The translations under genes were made by a program, and so were the position numbers. The notes beneath the pieces were generated by a model. It was not told the origin of the DNA. It was given only the letters and a program-made list of their open reading frames with translations, and ran no database searches. 64,000 nucleotides of DNA from positions 2,170,001 to 2,234,000 of the forward strand of contig NZ_CP019449.1 in the NCBI RefSeq assembly GCF_001984035.1, read 5' to 3'. Below, one piece after another: positions 1 to 8,102 of this stretch (its first letter is position 1; the number at the start of each line of letters is the position of its first letter). This stretch comes from Sphingopyxis sp. QXT-31 (GTDB taxonomy: Bacteria; Pseudomonadota; Alphaproteobacteria; Sphingomonadales; Sphingomonadaceae).

Positions 1-2
1 TT

Positions 3-2486
3 TATCTCGGCCTCACCATCGCCGGGCTCGCTGGGGTCGCGCGGATGAAGCGCTGGCCGTGGCTCGCGCTCGCCGCCTTCTTCGGCGGCGTGGGCTGGAG
101 CCTGTGGATGCTGCTTGCGACCACCGCGCTCGATACGCTCGGCTCGCTGTCGATCGGCGGCTATGTGCTTCTCCTCGCGCTCGCGCTGCCGATGATCGCC
201 TTCGACGGCCCGCGTGCCGCGCTGCTCCGCGCCGGGTCGGCGATCGTCGGCGCGTTGCAACTCGCCCTGCTCGTCGGCATCGGCGGCTTCGCCCCGCTCC
301 ACTGGGGGCTCTTCATCCTGATCGCCGCGGCGGGCCAGTGGCTCGCCTGGCGCGAGAAGGATTTTGCGATCGTCCCCTCGATCAGCCTCGCGCTGTCGGT
401 GCTGCTGCTTGCGGTCTGGCCCGATCCGGCGGCGGGCTGGTTCGCGACCATCGGCCTCGCGCTCGCCGCGATCCACGCTTTGCCCTTGCTCGCGAAGCTG
501 TGGGGCGAGACGCGAACGCTGCGCCGCACGCTCGAGCTTTGCGCGCTGGCGCTCGCCGCGCCGCCGCTGGTCAAATGGCATTTCTGGGATATCGCCGACA
601 GCGGACTGGCGCTCGTCGCGCTCGGCGCCGCGCTGGTCGCCGGCGCGGGCATCGCGCTCGGCTGGAAGGTCGAGGACCGCACCGGCGATAGCCGTTTCGC
701 CTGGCTGACCGCCGTGACGGGCATCCTCGTCGCGGTCGCCGCCTGCCTGATCGCGCCCGACTGGACTGCGCCGCTCGCGGTCGGCGCCGTCGCGGCCGCA
801 TTGCTCTTCTTCGGCAAGGCGGCAAAGGACCGGCGCATCGAGCCGATCGCCGCGAGCTTCGTCGCGCTCGCGCTGGTCGCGCTGATCGCCACCCCGCTCG
901 CGCTGGTCGAACTGCCGCGGCTGGTGGTCGGGGCCGGCGACGCCTTCGCGGGGCAGGCGCTGGTCCGCTGGGGCGGGCTGACCGCGCTGCTCGGCCTGTT
1001 CGCGGCCAGGGCCGTGGACCGCTACCTACGCTTCCTCGCGCTGACGATCGCCGGCGGCCTCGCTTATGGCGCGCTCGCACAGCTCGTCCCCGCCTGGAGC
1101 CTGACGCTCGCGATGGGCGCGATCGCAGCGGCGCTGTTCGCGCTCGCGCGGCGCCGCGGTACCCTGCCGATCGAGGGCCTGTCGCTCGCCTATGCGCTGC
1201 TCGCCGTGCTGCTGCTCGCATCGACGGGCCCCGGCGTCATTGCGCAATGGACGCGCCTCTATGGCAGCGATGAGGTGGCCACCGGCACCGCCATCCTGCG
1301 CTGGGGCGGCCTCACCCTGCTCGGCCTGCTCTACGCCGCCCTGTCGGCGCAGCCCGCGATCCGCCGCGTCGGCCAAGTTGCCGCCGCGCTGCTCGCCTAT
1401 GGTGCGCTCGCGCAGGTCGTGCCGGGGGCGTATCTGATGTTGGTCCCCGCACTCGGCGGTGCAGCGATGCTGCTCGCGGCGCGCCGCATCGACCTCGCGC
1501 GCGTCGATGCCGCGGCAGTCAGCTTCGCGGCAGTGAGCCTTGCTTGGGCCGTGCTGCCCGTCGGGGTCTGGGCGACCAAGGCCGTGCTCTCGCTCGGCGG
1601 CGTGCCGATGCTGTTCGACGCCCCTGCGCTCGCCATCGACCAGCTGTTATTGCGCCTGCTGCTCCCTGCCTTGCTCTTCGGCGCACCGCTGCTGCTGCTG
1701 CGCGAAGCGCTGCCGCGCTGGCTGTTGATCGGGGCTTTCGCGGTCATCGGCATCCTGGCCGGGATCGCGCTCCACTGCCTCTACCGCCTCGGTTTCGCGG
1801 CGGCGTTCGGCGGCGATTTCGTCGCCACCGGGGTCGCGCAGCGCATCGTCTGGGGCGCCCTGCTCGTCGGCAGCGGCTGGCTCGCGATGCGCCGCGGCCT
1901 CACCAGCCTCGCGCGGCCGCTCGTCGTCGCGGGGACCGCGCATGCGATCTGGTACGGCCTGCTGCTCCACAACCCACTGTGGACCGGGCAGGCAGTCGGA
2001 TCGCTGCCGATCGCCAACTGGCTCGCCCCGCTCTTCCTGCTGCCGGGTATCGGCCTGGTGCTCATCCGCACCCTCTTCCCCGACGCGCGCGCCGCGCTCG
2101 ACCGGATCGTGCAGGTCGCGGCGATGCTGCTCGTCGCGGGTTTCGCCTGGGCGACGCTGCGCCAGATCTTCCACGGCGGCCTGCTGGTCGCACCAGGGGT
2201 CACCGCGAGCGAGAATATCCTGCGCTCGATCCTGATCCTCGCGCTCGCGATCGGCTTCCTGCTCTGGGGCATCAGGCAGAACCGCCACGACTGGCGCATC
2301 GCGTCGCTGATCCTGATGCTCGGCGCGGTGGGCAAGGTCTTCCTGTTCGACGCCTCGGGGCTCGAAGGATTGCTGCGCATCGGCTCGTTCGTGGTACTGG
2401 GGTTCAGCCTGATCGGCATCGGCTGGCTCTACAGCCGCCAGCTCGCGCGGCCGGCAGCGCCGGCGGCACCCGAAAGGACAGAATGA
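3..2486 (+). CDS. DUF2339 polytopic membrane protein, 5'-truncated by window
   Basis: This is a very hydrophobic protein with many consecutive predicted transmembrane helices and a low-complexity Ala/Leu composition, as in the DUF2339 (COG5373) family of predicted membrane proteins. The first ATG is at 45, but the same frame stays open to base 3 and already encodes a hydrophobic segment (YLGLTIAGLAGVAR), so the true start lies upstream of the window. The C-terminus (YSRQLARPAAPAAPERTE) is complete. Function is unknown; the family is usually 800-1000 residues long, so some 100 or more N-terminal residues are probably missing. The tmRNA gene lies downstream on the other strand. Confidence 0.8.
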   Translation, partial: YLGLTIAGLAGVARMKRWPWLALAAFFGGVGWSLWMLLATTALDTLGSLSIGGYVLLLALALPMIAFDGPRAALLRAGSAIVGALQLALLVGIGGFAPLHWGLFILIAAAGQWLAWREKDFAIVPSISLALSVLLLAVWPDPAAGWFATIGLALAAIHALPLLAKLWGETRTLRRTLELCALALAAPPLVKWHFWDIADSGLALVALGAALVAGAGIALGWKVEDRTGDSRFAWLTAVTGILVAVAACLIAPDWTAPLAVGAVAAALLFFGKAAKDRRIEPIAASFVALALVALIATPLALVELPRLVVGAGDAFAGQALVRWGGLTALLGLFAARAVDRYLRFLALTIAGGLAYGALAQLVPAWSLTLAMGAIAAALFALARRRGTLPIEGLSLAYALLAVLLLASTGPGVIAQWTRLYGSDEVATGTAILRWGGLTLLGLLYAALSAQPAIRRVGQVAAALLAYGALAQVVPGAYLMLVPALGGAAMLLAARRIDLARVDAAAVSFAAVSLAWAVLPVGVWATKAVLSLGGVPMLFDAPALAIDQLLLRLLLPALLFGAPLLLLREALPRWLLIGAFAVIGILAGIALHCLYRLGFAAAFGGDFVATGVAQRIVWGALLVGSGWLAMRRGLTSLARPLVVAGTAHAIWYGLLLHNPLWTGQAVGSLPIANWLAPLFLLPGIGLVLIRTLFPDARAALDRIVQVAAMLLVAGFAWATLRQIFHGGLLVAPGVTASENILRSILILALAIGFLLWGIRQNRHDWRIASLILMLGAVGKVFLFDASGLEGLLRIGSFVVLGFSLIGIGWLYSRQLARPAAPAAPERTE

Positions 2487-2500
2487 AGGGAAAGGTGGGA

Positions 2501-2554
2501 CGATTCTGTTGCCCGGCTCGTCCCCAGCCGCTGGTATCCGATTCTGTTGCCCGG
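2501..2554. repeat. 16-bp direct repeat next to the 3' end of the tmRNA gene
   Basis: CGATTCTGTTGCCCGG occurs at 2501-2516 and again at 2539-2554, 38 bp apart, with imperfect similarity continuing past the second copy. The second copy runs into the palindrome CGGTTCGGTCCGAACCG (2552-2568) at the end of the tmRNA coding piece. tmRNA genes are classic integrase targets, so this could be an attachment-site duplication left by an excised element. That is inference; no integrase gene is in the window. Confidence 0.6.
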
Positions 2555-2852
2555 TTCGGTCCGAACCGCGTTCTATTTGAATAACCTTAGGCCGTGAGGC
2601 TTATCGGTTACGCAGCCAGAGCGAGTGCTTCGTTATCGTTAGCACTTATTGGTTTTGAGCCTTTAACGGGTTACTCAGCCCGGAAGAAACTACCGTCTTT
2701 GAACACACGTCGATCCTAGTTCGGCCCCGTCAGAAACCCGCGCACCCCTTCACAAGGGCGCGGGTTCGTGGTGGAGCCGCCGGGTACTGCCCCCGGGTCC
2801 GCTGTGCCTATTCCACGGCAACATTTATCCTCATAGTCGGCCGAAACCGACC
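2552..2852 (-). ncRNA. ssrA: Two-piece (circularly permuted) tmRNA
   Basis: tmRNA rescues stalled ribosomes by acting as an alanyl-tRNA and then as mRNA for a degradation tag. On the minus strand the acceptor piece comes first (about 2852 to 2769). It starts with a small hairpin (GGTCGG pairing with CCGAC) and ends in CGGCTCC-ACCA (2779-2769). A 40-nt spacer (2768-2729) with its own hairpin follows, and then the coding piece begins GGGGCCG (2728-2722). GGGGCCG and CGGCTCC form a full 7-bp acceptor stem with one G-U pair. The tag frame begins at the resume codon GCT (2643-2641) and reads ANDNEALALAA then TAA (2610-2608), a standard hydrophobic AA-ending proteolysis tag. The coding piece probably ends in the palindrome at 2552-2568. 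Outer ends are estimates. Confidence 0.93.
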
Positions 2853-2866
2853 TTCCCCATATAGGA

Positions 2867-2901
2867 AGCCCGCCCGCACTTGGAAAGAGCGCGGACGGGC
2901 T
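2867..2901 (-). terminator. Hairpin downstream of mscL
   Basis: AGCCCGCCCGC (2867-2877) pairs with GCGGACGGGCT (2891-2901) with one mismatch around a 13-nt loop. It lies 24 bp beyond the mscL stop and just before the tmRNA acceptor piece. Only a weak T-run (TTCCTAT) follows on the minus strand, so it may be a partial terminator. The same TTCCTATAT could be part of the tmRNA promoter. Confidence 0.55.
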
Positions 2902-2924
2902 AGGCCTTGAAAAGCGGTGGAAAA

Positions 2925-3341
2925 TTATTTCTTGCGCAGTTCGTCGCGGATTTCGGTGAGGATATCGACCTCGGTCGGGCCCGCGGGGGCATCGGGCGCC
3001 TTGCGCACGACCTTGTTCACCGTCTTGACCAGCAGGAAGATGATCCACGCCAGAATCAGGAAGTTGATCGTCGCAGTGATGAACGCGCCATAGCCGAACA
3101 TCGCGACCCCGGCTTCCTTCAGCTTGGCATAGTCGGTCGGCGAGACGCCCGCGGGCACGTCGCCCAGCAGGATGAACATGTTCGAAAAATCGACCCCGCC
3201 GAAGATCCAGCCGACGACGGGCATGATCAGATCTTCGGTCAACGACTTGGTGATCGTCGCGAAGGCGCCGCCGATGATGACGCCGACCGCCAGGTCGATG
3301 ACATTGCCGCGCGCGATAAATTCCCTGAACTCTGCCAACAT
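2925..3341 (-). CDS. mscL: Large-conductance mechanosensitive channel MscL
   Basis: MscL forms a homopentameric inner-membrane pore that opens under membrane tension to release solutes on osmotic downshock. The 138-residue length fits the family. The N-terminal signature ([20 protein letters not shown], residues 5-24) is near canonical. TM1 spans about 14-40 and TM2 about 82-108, separated by a periplasmic loop, with a short charged C-terminal helix ending in RDELRKK. The ATG at 3341 is preceded by GGGGAGAG at good spacing. The gene is monocistronic and divergent from lemA. Confidence 0.96.
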   Translation of the reverse strand: MLAEFREFIARGNVIDLAVGVIIGGAFATITKSLTEDLIMPVVGWIFGGVDFSNMFILLGDVPAGVSPTDYAKLKEAGVAMFGYGAFITATINFLILAWIIFLLVKTVNKVVRKAPDAPAGPTEVDILTEIRDELRKK

Positions 3342-3464
3342 CTTGGCTCTCCCCGGAGGATTGGTCCTGCGCCCCGAAAGTGCCGCGCGGATTGCACAAA
3401 GGCAAGCGCCATCCTATTATCTGTATTGTTGCGGCAAAACGCCGCCGGAGGGAGCCTTAAGACC

Positions 3465-4061
3465 ATGACCATGCGTTCCGCCCGCTGGATGATCCTGCCC
3501 GTCGCCGCGATGAGCCTGTCCGCCTGCGGCATCAACAGCGTGCCCACCAAGGAAGAGGCGGCGAAAGCGCGCTGGGCCGAGGTTCAGGCCGCCTATCAGC
3601 GCCGGTCCGATCTGATCCCCAATCTGGTGGAGACCGTAAAGGGCGCGGCAGGCATGGAGAAGGCGACGCTCGAGGGCGTGATCCAGGCGCGTGCATCCGC
3701 GACGCAAGTCACGCTGAGCGCCGACGATCTCAGCGACCCGGCCAAGGTCGAGGCCTTTCGCCAGGCGCAAGGCAATGTGTCGAGCGCGCTCGGTCGCTTG
3801 CTCGCGATCTCCGAGCAATATCCCGACCTCAAGAGCCAGGGACGCTACGCCGTTCTGATGGTCTCGCTCGATTCCACCGAGACCAAGATCAACACCGCGA
3901 TCCGCGATTACACGCTGGCGGTGCAGGATTATAATACGACGATCCGCACCTTCCCCGACATCATCGGGGCCAAGATCGTGCATGGCGCCAAGCCGATGAT
4001 CCCCTATGAGGCGGTGACCCCGAACGCCGAAATCGCGCCCAAGGTCGATTTCGGGCAATAG
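3465..4061 (+). CDS. lemA: LemA family lipoprotein
   Basis: LemA-family proteins are membrane-anchored helical-bundle proteins of poorly defined role, often encoded with TPM-domain proteins. The ATG at 3465 is chosen because the Shine-Dalgarno-like CGGAGGGA lies about 12 bases upstream and because the product begins with a lipoprotein signal (lipobox LSAC, Cys21). The open frame extends back to 2907, but that extension overlaps mscL antisense and is not credible. The 198-residue product carries the typical LemA core (AYQRRSDLIPNLVETVKG near the N-terminus and the motif RYAVLMVSLDSTETKINTA). It is followed two bases later by the first of three TPM genes, so the four probably form one operon. 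Confidence 0.92.
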   Translation: MTMRSARWMILPVAAMSLSACGINSVPTKEEAAKARWAEVQAAYQRRSDLIPNLVETVKGAAGMEKATLEGVIQARASATQVTLSADDLSDPAKVEAFRQAQGNVSSALGRLLAISEQYPDLKSQGRYAVLMVSLDSTETKINTAIRDYTLAVQDYNTTIRTFPDIIGAKIVHGAKPMIPYEAVTPNAEIAPKVDFGQ

Positions 4062-4063
4062 CC

Positions 4064-4606
4064 ATGGCAGCCGCCGCCCGCGCGGTTCTGCTCGCCATCC
4101 TGCTGGTCGTCGGCGGCTGTCAGGCCTCGCCGACCGTCGATCCGGAAGACGCCCCGCACTCCCGGCTCGCACCGGCGGCTTGCGATGGCGTGCCGCCGGT
4201 TGCTCTGCGCGGGAGGATAACCGACGCAGCCGATATCTTGACGCCCGAAGTCGAAGCCTCGCTGTCGCAGCGGCTTGCCCGCTATCAGGAACGGACGCAG
4301 CACCAGATGGTCGTGGCGACGACGACCGACCTGAACGGCGTCGATGTCGGGAATTTTGCCACCTGCCTGGGCAATCGCTGGGGAATAGGGCGCAAGGGGC
4401 ATGACGACGGTATCGTCATCCTGCTGGCGCCGAAGGAAAAACAGATGCGGATCGCGACCGGCGACGGACTGCGGAAGCAACTGACCGACGAGCGGGCGCT
4501 TTCGATCGTGAACAGGATGACACCCCGGTTCCGGCAGGGCGATTATTCCGGCGGTCTCGAATTGGGTATCGACTCGATCGCCGCACAGACGGGAGACCGG
4601 CCATGA
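4064..4606 (+). CDS. TPM-domain lipoprotein
   Basis: TPM (TLP18.3/Psb32/MOLO-1) domains are thioredoxin-like-fold modules found in bacterial envelope proteins and in photosystem II repair. This 180-residue protein has a lipobox VGGC (Cys19). The TPM core runs from about residue 50 (GRITDAADILTPEVEASL) to about 175, including NRWGIGRKGHDDGIVILLAP. It lacks the C-terminal membrane helix and Gly-rich tail of its downstream paralogue. It starts two bases after lemA and overlaps the next gene by four bases (ATGA), which indicates translational coupling. Confidence 0.85.
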   Translation: MAAAARAVLLAILLVVGGCQASPTVDPEDAPHSRLAPAACDGVPPVALRGRITDAADILTPEVEASLSQRLARYQERTQHQMVVATTTDLNGVDVGNFATCLGNRWGIGRKGHDDGIVILLAPKEKQMRIATGDGLRKQLTDERALSIVNRMTPRFRQGDYSGGLELGIDSIAAQTGDRP

Positions 4607-5427
4607 AAGCGATCTTGTTCAGCTGGGCCATCGCGCTGTCCCTGATCTCCGTTCCCGCGGCGGCGCAGACCTATCCGGCATTGACCGGCCGTGTCGTCGA
4701 CGAGGCCAACGTCATACCCCCTGCCGAAGAGGCGGCGCTCGACACCCAGTTGGAGGGGATCGAGACCCGCACCGGCCACCAGTTCGTCGTGGCGACAGTC
4801 AAGGATCTACAGGGCTATGACGTGGCCGATTATGGAATCGGGCTCGGGCGGCACTGGGGCATCGGCAAAAAGGGCGCCGACGACGGCGTCCTCCTGCTGG
4901 TCGCGCCCAATGAACGCCGCGTCTACATCGCGGTGGGATATGGGCTGAACTCGGTTTTTACCGACATCCATGCGGGCCGCATCATTCGCGGCGATATTAC
5001 ACCGCGCTTCAAGGACGGCGACATGCCCGGCGGCATTCAGGCGGGCGTAAACGCCATCGCTGAGCAGATCCAACTCACCCCCGAGGAAGCCGCGGCGCGC
5101 GCCGCGCAGATCGAGGCCGAGGAGCGCGACCGCGCCGACGACGGCGATATCGGCGGGCTGATCTTCGTCGCGATCATCATCTTTTTCTTCTTCATACTGC
5201 CGATCCTGTCGAGCCTCGGGCGCAAGGGCCGGAAGCGGCGCCGCAAGAACAGCCCGTGGGGCGCCCCGATCATCATCTGGGGCAACGATGACGACTGGGG
5301 CGGCGGCAGCAGCGGCGGATCGTCATGGGGTGGCTGGAGCAGCGGCGGCGGTGGCGGGGGTGGCTTCGGCGGCTTTTCGGGCGGCGGCGGCAGCTTCGGC
5401 GGCGGCGGCGCGTCGGGCGGCTGGTAA
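4603..5427 (+). CDS. TPM-domain protein with Gly-rich tail (YgcG-like)
   Basis: This 274-residue secreted and membrane-anchored protein has a signal peptide cleaved near residue 21 (AAA-Q). A TPM domain covers about residues 25-155 (LGRHWGIGKKGADDGVLLLVAP is its core). A single transmembrane helix lies at 186-206, followed by a basic patch (RKGRKRRRK) and then a Gly/Ser/Trp-rich tail of about 45 residues. This is the usual architecture of YgcG-type proteins that pair with LemA. The start overlaps the preceding TPM gene (ATGA). The exact role is unknown; envelope maintenance is a family-level guess. Confidence 0.88.
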   Translation: MKAILFSWAIALSLISVPAAAQTYPALTGRVVDEANVIPPAEEAALDTQLEGIETRTGHQFVVATVKDLQGYDVADYGIGLGRHWGIGKKGADDGVLLLVAPNERRVYIAVGYGLNSVFTDIHAGRIIRGDITPRFKDGDMPGGIQAGVNAIAEQIQLTPEEAAARAAQIEAEERDRADDGDIGGLIFVAIIIFFFFILPILSSLGRKGRKRRRKNSPWGAPIIIWGNDDDWGGGSSGGSSWGGWSSGGGGGGGFGGFSGGGGSFGGGGASGGW

Positions 5428-5440
5428 GGGGTAGCGGACC

Positions 5441-6121
5441 ATGAAAGTCAATCACGTCAGCGCCGCCGATCACGACCTCGTCACCGCCGCGGTCGCCGCG
5501 GCCGAGGCGCGCACCAGCGGCGAGATCGTCACGGTCATCGCCGCGCAATCGAACGATTATGACGACATCGCGCTCGTCTGGGCCAGCGTCATCGCCTTTA
5601 TCGCGATGTCGGTGATCGCGCTCTTCCCCGAATATTATCGCGGCCTCTACGACCGGCTGACCGGCGGCTGGGGCTATGACCTCACCGCGAACGAATGGCT
5701 CGACAGCGTGATCGCAATCGGCGTCATCAAATGGATCGGTATTTGGCTGATCCTGCTGTGGCGCCCGCTGCGGCTGTGGCTGACCCCACGCGCGATCCTC
5801 GCGGGCCGCGTCCGTGCGCGAGCGGTGGATCTGTTCAAAGTGGGGACCGAGGCGAAGACCCTCGGCCGCACCGGCGTGCTGCTCTACGTCAGCCTGAAGG
5901 AGCATCGCGCCGACATCGTCGCCGACGAAGCAATCGCGGCGAAAGTGTCGCCCGACGTGTGGGGTGACGCCATGGCGGCGCTGATCGACCATGTCCGTGC
6001 CGGGCGCCCCGGCGAAGGCATGGCCGAGGCGGTACGCCAGATGGGCGTCGTGCTCGCCGAGCATTTCCCGCGCGGCAGCGAAAATCCGAACGAGCTGCCC
6101 GATCGGCTGATCGAATTGTAA
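5441..6121 (+). CDS. TPM-domain integral membrane protein
   Basis: This is the third TPM protein of the cluster, at 226 residues and without a signal peptide. An N-terminal segment (AAVAAAEARTSGEIVTVIA) begins the TPM fold. Two transmembrane helices (about 45-67 and 86-108) are inserted into it, and the remaining TPM half (RTGVLLYVSLKEHRADIVAD, then GMAEAVRQMG) follows. It lies 13 bases after the previous gene and almost certainly shares its transcript. Function is unknown; mscL-lemA-TPM linkage suggests an envelope role. Confidence 0.82.
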   Translation: MKVNHVSAADHDLVTAAVAAAEARTSGEIVTVIAAQSNDYDDIALVWASVIAFIAMSVIALFPEYYRGLYDRLTGGWGYDLTANEWLDSVIAIGVIKWIGIWLILLWRPLRLWLTPRAILAGRVRARAVDLFKVGTEAKTLGRTGVLLYVSLKEHRADIVADEAIAAKVSPDVWGDAMAALIDHVRAGRPGEGMAEAVRQMGVVLAEHFPRGSENPNELPDRLIEL

Positions 6122-6134
6122 GATTCCCTTTCAG

Positions 6135-6218
6135 CCGTTCGTGCTGAGCTTGTCGAAGCACCGTTCTTGCCTCTAACGTCGAAAAAGAACGGCCCTTCGA
6201 CAAGCTCAGGGCGAACGG
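6135..6218. repeat. Extragenic palindrome, family A
   Basis: Two inverted arms (about 34 nt each, 6135-6168 and 6185-6218) share the core CTGAGCTTGTCGAAG and its complement, separated by a 16-nt loop. A second element of the same family is at 34187-34275. These REP/BIME-like pairs are common between sphingomonad genes. This one may fold as a hairpin at the 3' end of the TPM operon. Confidence 0.85.
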
Positions 6219-6234
6219 ACTTGGAAGGATCAGC

Positions 6235-6783
6235 ATGTCCCGCCCCGCCCCCGGCACCCCCATCGAAACGCGCTGGGAGGGCCGCTTCGTCACGGTCAAG
6301 CAGCAGGGGACGTGGGAATATGTCTCGCGCGCGCGCGGCATTCATGCCGCGGTGATCCTAGCGATCGACGACGGCCCCGACGGGCGGCATATCATCCTGG
6401 TCGAGCAATATCGCGTGCCGATGGGCATGAACTGCGTCGAGATGCCCGCGGGGCTGGTCGGCGACGACACCGCGGGCGAAGCCGCCGAACTCGCCGCCGC
6501 GCGCGAACTCGACGAAGAGACGGGCTATGCCGCCGCCCACTGGCGCACCGTCGGCGAATTCTACTCCTCGCCCGGCATGGTCAGCGAAAGTTTCACCCTG
6601 CTCGTCGCGACTGGGCTGACGAAGATCGGCGAAGGCGGCGGGGTCGACAGCGAGGACATCATCGTCCACCGCGTGGCGCTCGCCGGGATCGAGGATTTCA
6701 TCGCAGCGAAACGCGCCGAAGGCTGCGGCATCGACGTGCGCGTCGCGATGCTGCTGGTGGGCGGGTTATTGGCCCATATCTAA
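6235..6783 (+). CDS. NUDIX hydrolase (ADP-ribose pyrophosphatase-like)
   Basis: NUDIX enzymes hydrolyse nucleoside diphosphates linked to other moieties. The complete Nudix box G-x5-E-x7-R-E-L-x-E-E-x-G is present (G at about residue 79, then RELDEETGY). The context ([11 protein letters not shown] before the box, [14 protein letters not shown] after it) matches the ADP-ribose pyrophosphatase subgroup, in which the SPG motif helps position the substrate. It has 182 residues, a normal length. The ATG at 6235 follows GGAAGGATC. The substrate is inferred from the subgroup. Confidence 0.85.
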   Translation: MSRPAPGTPIETRWEGRFVTVKQQGTWEYVSRARGIHAAVILAIDDGPDGRHIILVEQYRVPMGMNCVEMPAGLVGDDTAGEAAELAAARELDEETGYAAAHWRTVGEFYSSPGMVSESFTLLVATGLTKIGEGGGVDSEDIIVHRVALAGIEDFIAAKRAEGCGIDVRVAMLLVGGLLAHI

Positions 6784-6786
6784 TTC

Positions 6787-6860
6787 CCGTTCGTGTCGAG
6801 CGAAGTCGAGACACGTCTGGCGTGGTGTCGGCGTGTCTCGACTTCGCTCGACACAAACGG
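6787..6860. repeat. Extragenic palindrome, family B (perfect arms)
   Basis: GTGTCGAGCGAAGTCGAGACAC and its exact 22-bp reverse complement flank a short loop, bordered by CCGTTC and its complement. Family B copies also occur at 27304-27420 and 36388-36469. It lies between the convergent NUDIX and rhomboid genes, where a strong hairpin could end both transcripts. Confidence 0.9.
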
Positions 6861-6877
6861 AACGGGGAAGCTGGGCC

Positions 6878-7525
6878 TCAGCGCCCCTTGAAGCGCCAGC
6901 GCAGCAGCGGGCGCGCCAGCAGCAGCCCGGCGAGGAAGCCGCCGACATGCGCCCAGATTGCGATATTGGCGAAGTCCCCGCCGCCCGCGAAACCGATGAG
7001 CAGTTGCAGCCCGATCCACGCCGCGGCAAGCCACAGGGCGCGCACCCAATGGCCGGGGATCGGCCCGATCGCCGCGGTTCGCGTGCGGCTGAAGATCAGC
7101 GCATAGACCGCGAGCAGCGCCGAAATCGCCCCGCTGGCGCCGATCACCACGACGAGCGAGCCGGGGTTCGCGATCCACTGCGCGAGCGCGCCGGCATAGG
7201 CCCCCGCGACGAGCAGGAAGGCGGTCGCCGACGAACCGAGCGGCGCTTCGAGCTGGCGTCCGATGAAGATCAGCATGACCATGTTGAAGACGAGGTGCAG
7301 CACCCCGGCGTGCAGGAAGGCCGAGGACAAGGGCGTCAGTATGAACGGCAGCAGCGTCCCCGGCGGCGCGATCAACTCGCTGCCGAACCGCCCCGGGATG
7401 AACCCCGCGCCGACGAAGGCCTGCTGCTCATAACCGGTGATCGCGAGCAGCACGAAAACGACGGCGCACGCCACCGCATAGCCGGTGATGACGGGTGTCC
7501 GGGCGGCGTTCATCGACGCGGGCAC
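6878..7525 (-). CDS. Rhomboid family intramembrane serine protease
   Basis: Rhomboids cleave transmembrane substrates inside the bilayer. The catalytic serine is in GASG (Ser131), the catalytic histidine in AHVGGF (His193), and the oxyanion-hole Asn in HLVFNM (Asn81). Several transmembrane helices cover the 215-residue protein, the usual length for small bacterial rhomboids. The frame opens at a GTG (7525); an ATG four codons later (7513) is equally possible, and no clear ribosome site distinguishes them. It lies four bases after greA, so it is probably cotranscribed with it. The substrate is unknown. Confidence 0.9.
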   Translation of the reverse strand: MPASMNAARTPVITGYAVACAVVFVLLAITGYEQQAFVGAGFIPGRFGSELIAPPGTLLPFILTPLSSAFLHAGVLHLVFNMVMLIFIGRQLEAPLGSSATAFLLVAGAYAGALAQWIANPGSLVVVIGASGAISALLAVYALIFSRTRTAAIGPIPGHWVRALWLAAAWIGLQLLIGFAGGGDFANIAIWAHVGGFLAGLLLARPLLRWRFKGR

Positions 7526-7529
7526 CCGG

Positions 7530-8006
7530 TCAGACGAATTCGATCTTGGTCACCACATAATATTTGTCGCCCGCGGGCACGGTCACCTCGATCTCGTCGT
7601 CGACGCGGCGCCCGATCAGCGCGCGGCCGAGCGGCGAGTTGTAGCTGATCTTGCCGTCCTTGGCATCGGCCTCGGCCTGCCCGACGATCTGGTAACGGAT
7701 CGGCTTGTCGTCCTCGTCGGCGAGAGTGACGGTGGCGCCGAACACGATGCGGTCGCCCGACAGCGTCGTCGGATCGATGACCTGCGCGCGCGAAAGCTTG
7801 TCTTCGAGGTCGCCGATCGTCGCTTCGACCTGGCCCTGACGCTCTTTCGCGGCGTGATATTCGGCATTTTCGCTAAGGTCGCCATGCGCGCGCGCTTCCT
7901 CGATCGCATCGACGATCAGCGGCCGCTCGGCCTTGAGCGCACTGAGCTGCGTGCTCAGCTTCTCATAGCCTTCTGCCAGCATCGGCACCTTTTCAACGCT
8001 TGCCAT
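7530..8006 (-). CDS. greA: Transcription elongation factor GreA
   Basis: GreA binds the RNA polymerase secondary channel and stimulates cleavage of backtracked RNA. The ATG at 8006 gives [10 protein letters not shown] and 158 residues, the canonical GreA length, with AAGGA upstream. The open frame continues seven codons back to a TTG (8027), which is less likely. The coiled-coil N-domain carries the acidic tip ([20 protein letters not shown]), and the C-terminal FKBP-like domain contains [18 protein letters not shown]. It lies downstream of carB on the same strand, with the rhomboid gene after it. Confidence 0.97.
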   Translation of the reverse strand: MASVEKVPMLAEGYEKLSTQLSALKAERPLIVDAIEEARAHGDLSENAEYHAAKERQGQVEATIGDLEDKLSRAQVIDPTTLSGDRIVFGATVTLADEDDKPIRYQIVGQAEADAKDGKISYNSPLGRALIGRRVDDEIEVTVPAGDKYYVVTKIEFV

Positions 8007-8102
8007 TATCCTGTTGTCCTTCGTCAATAATCCTGCCCCGGCGGGAGAGCGCCGGGCGGCAGAGCCGCTGGTTCCGTCGATGTCGGGGGGTGAAGCGGTC
8101 CC

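Noticed and set aside
2760..2850. The GGTGGAGCCGCC motif region read as a plus-strand small RNA
   Set aside because: On the minus strand it is the acceptor end CGGCTCCACCA of tmRNA, and the tag frame and acceptor pairing fit that strand.
2907..3464. N-terminal extension of LemA across the mscL gene
   Set aside because: It is antisense to mscL and would bury the lipoprotein signal; the ATG at 3465 has a ribosome site and a lipobox.
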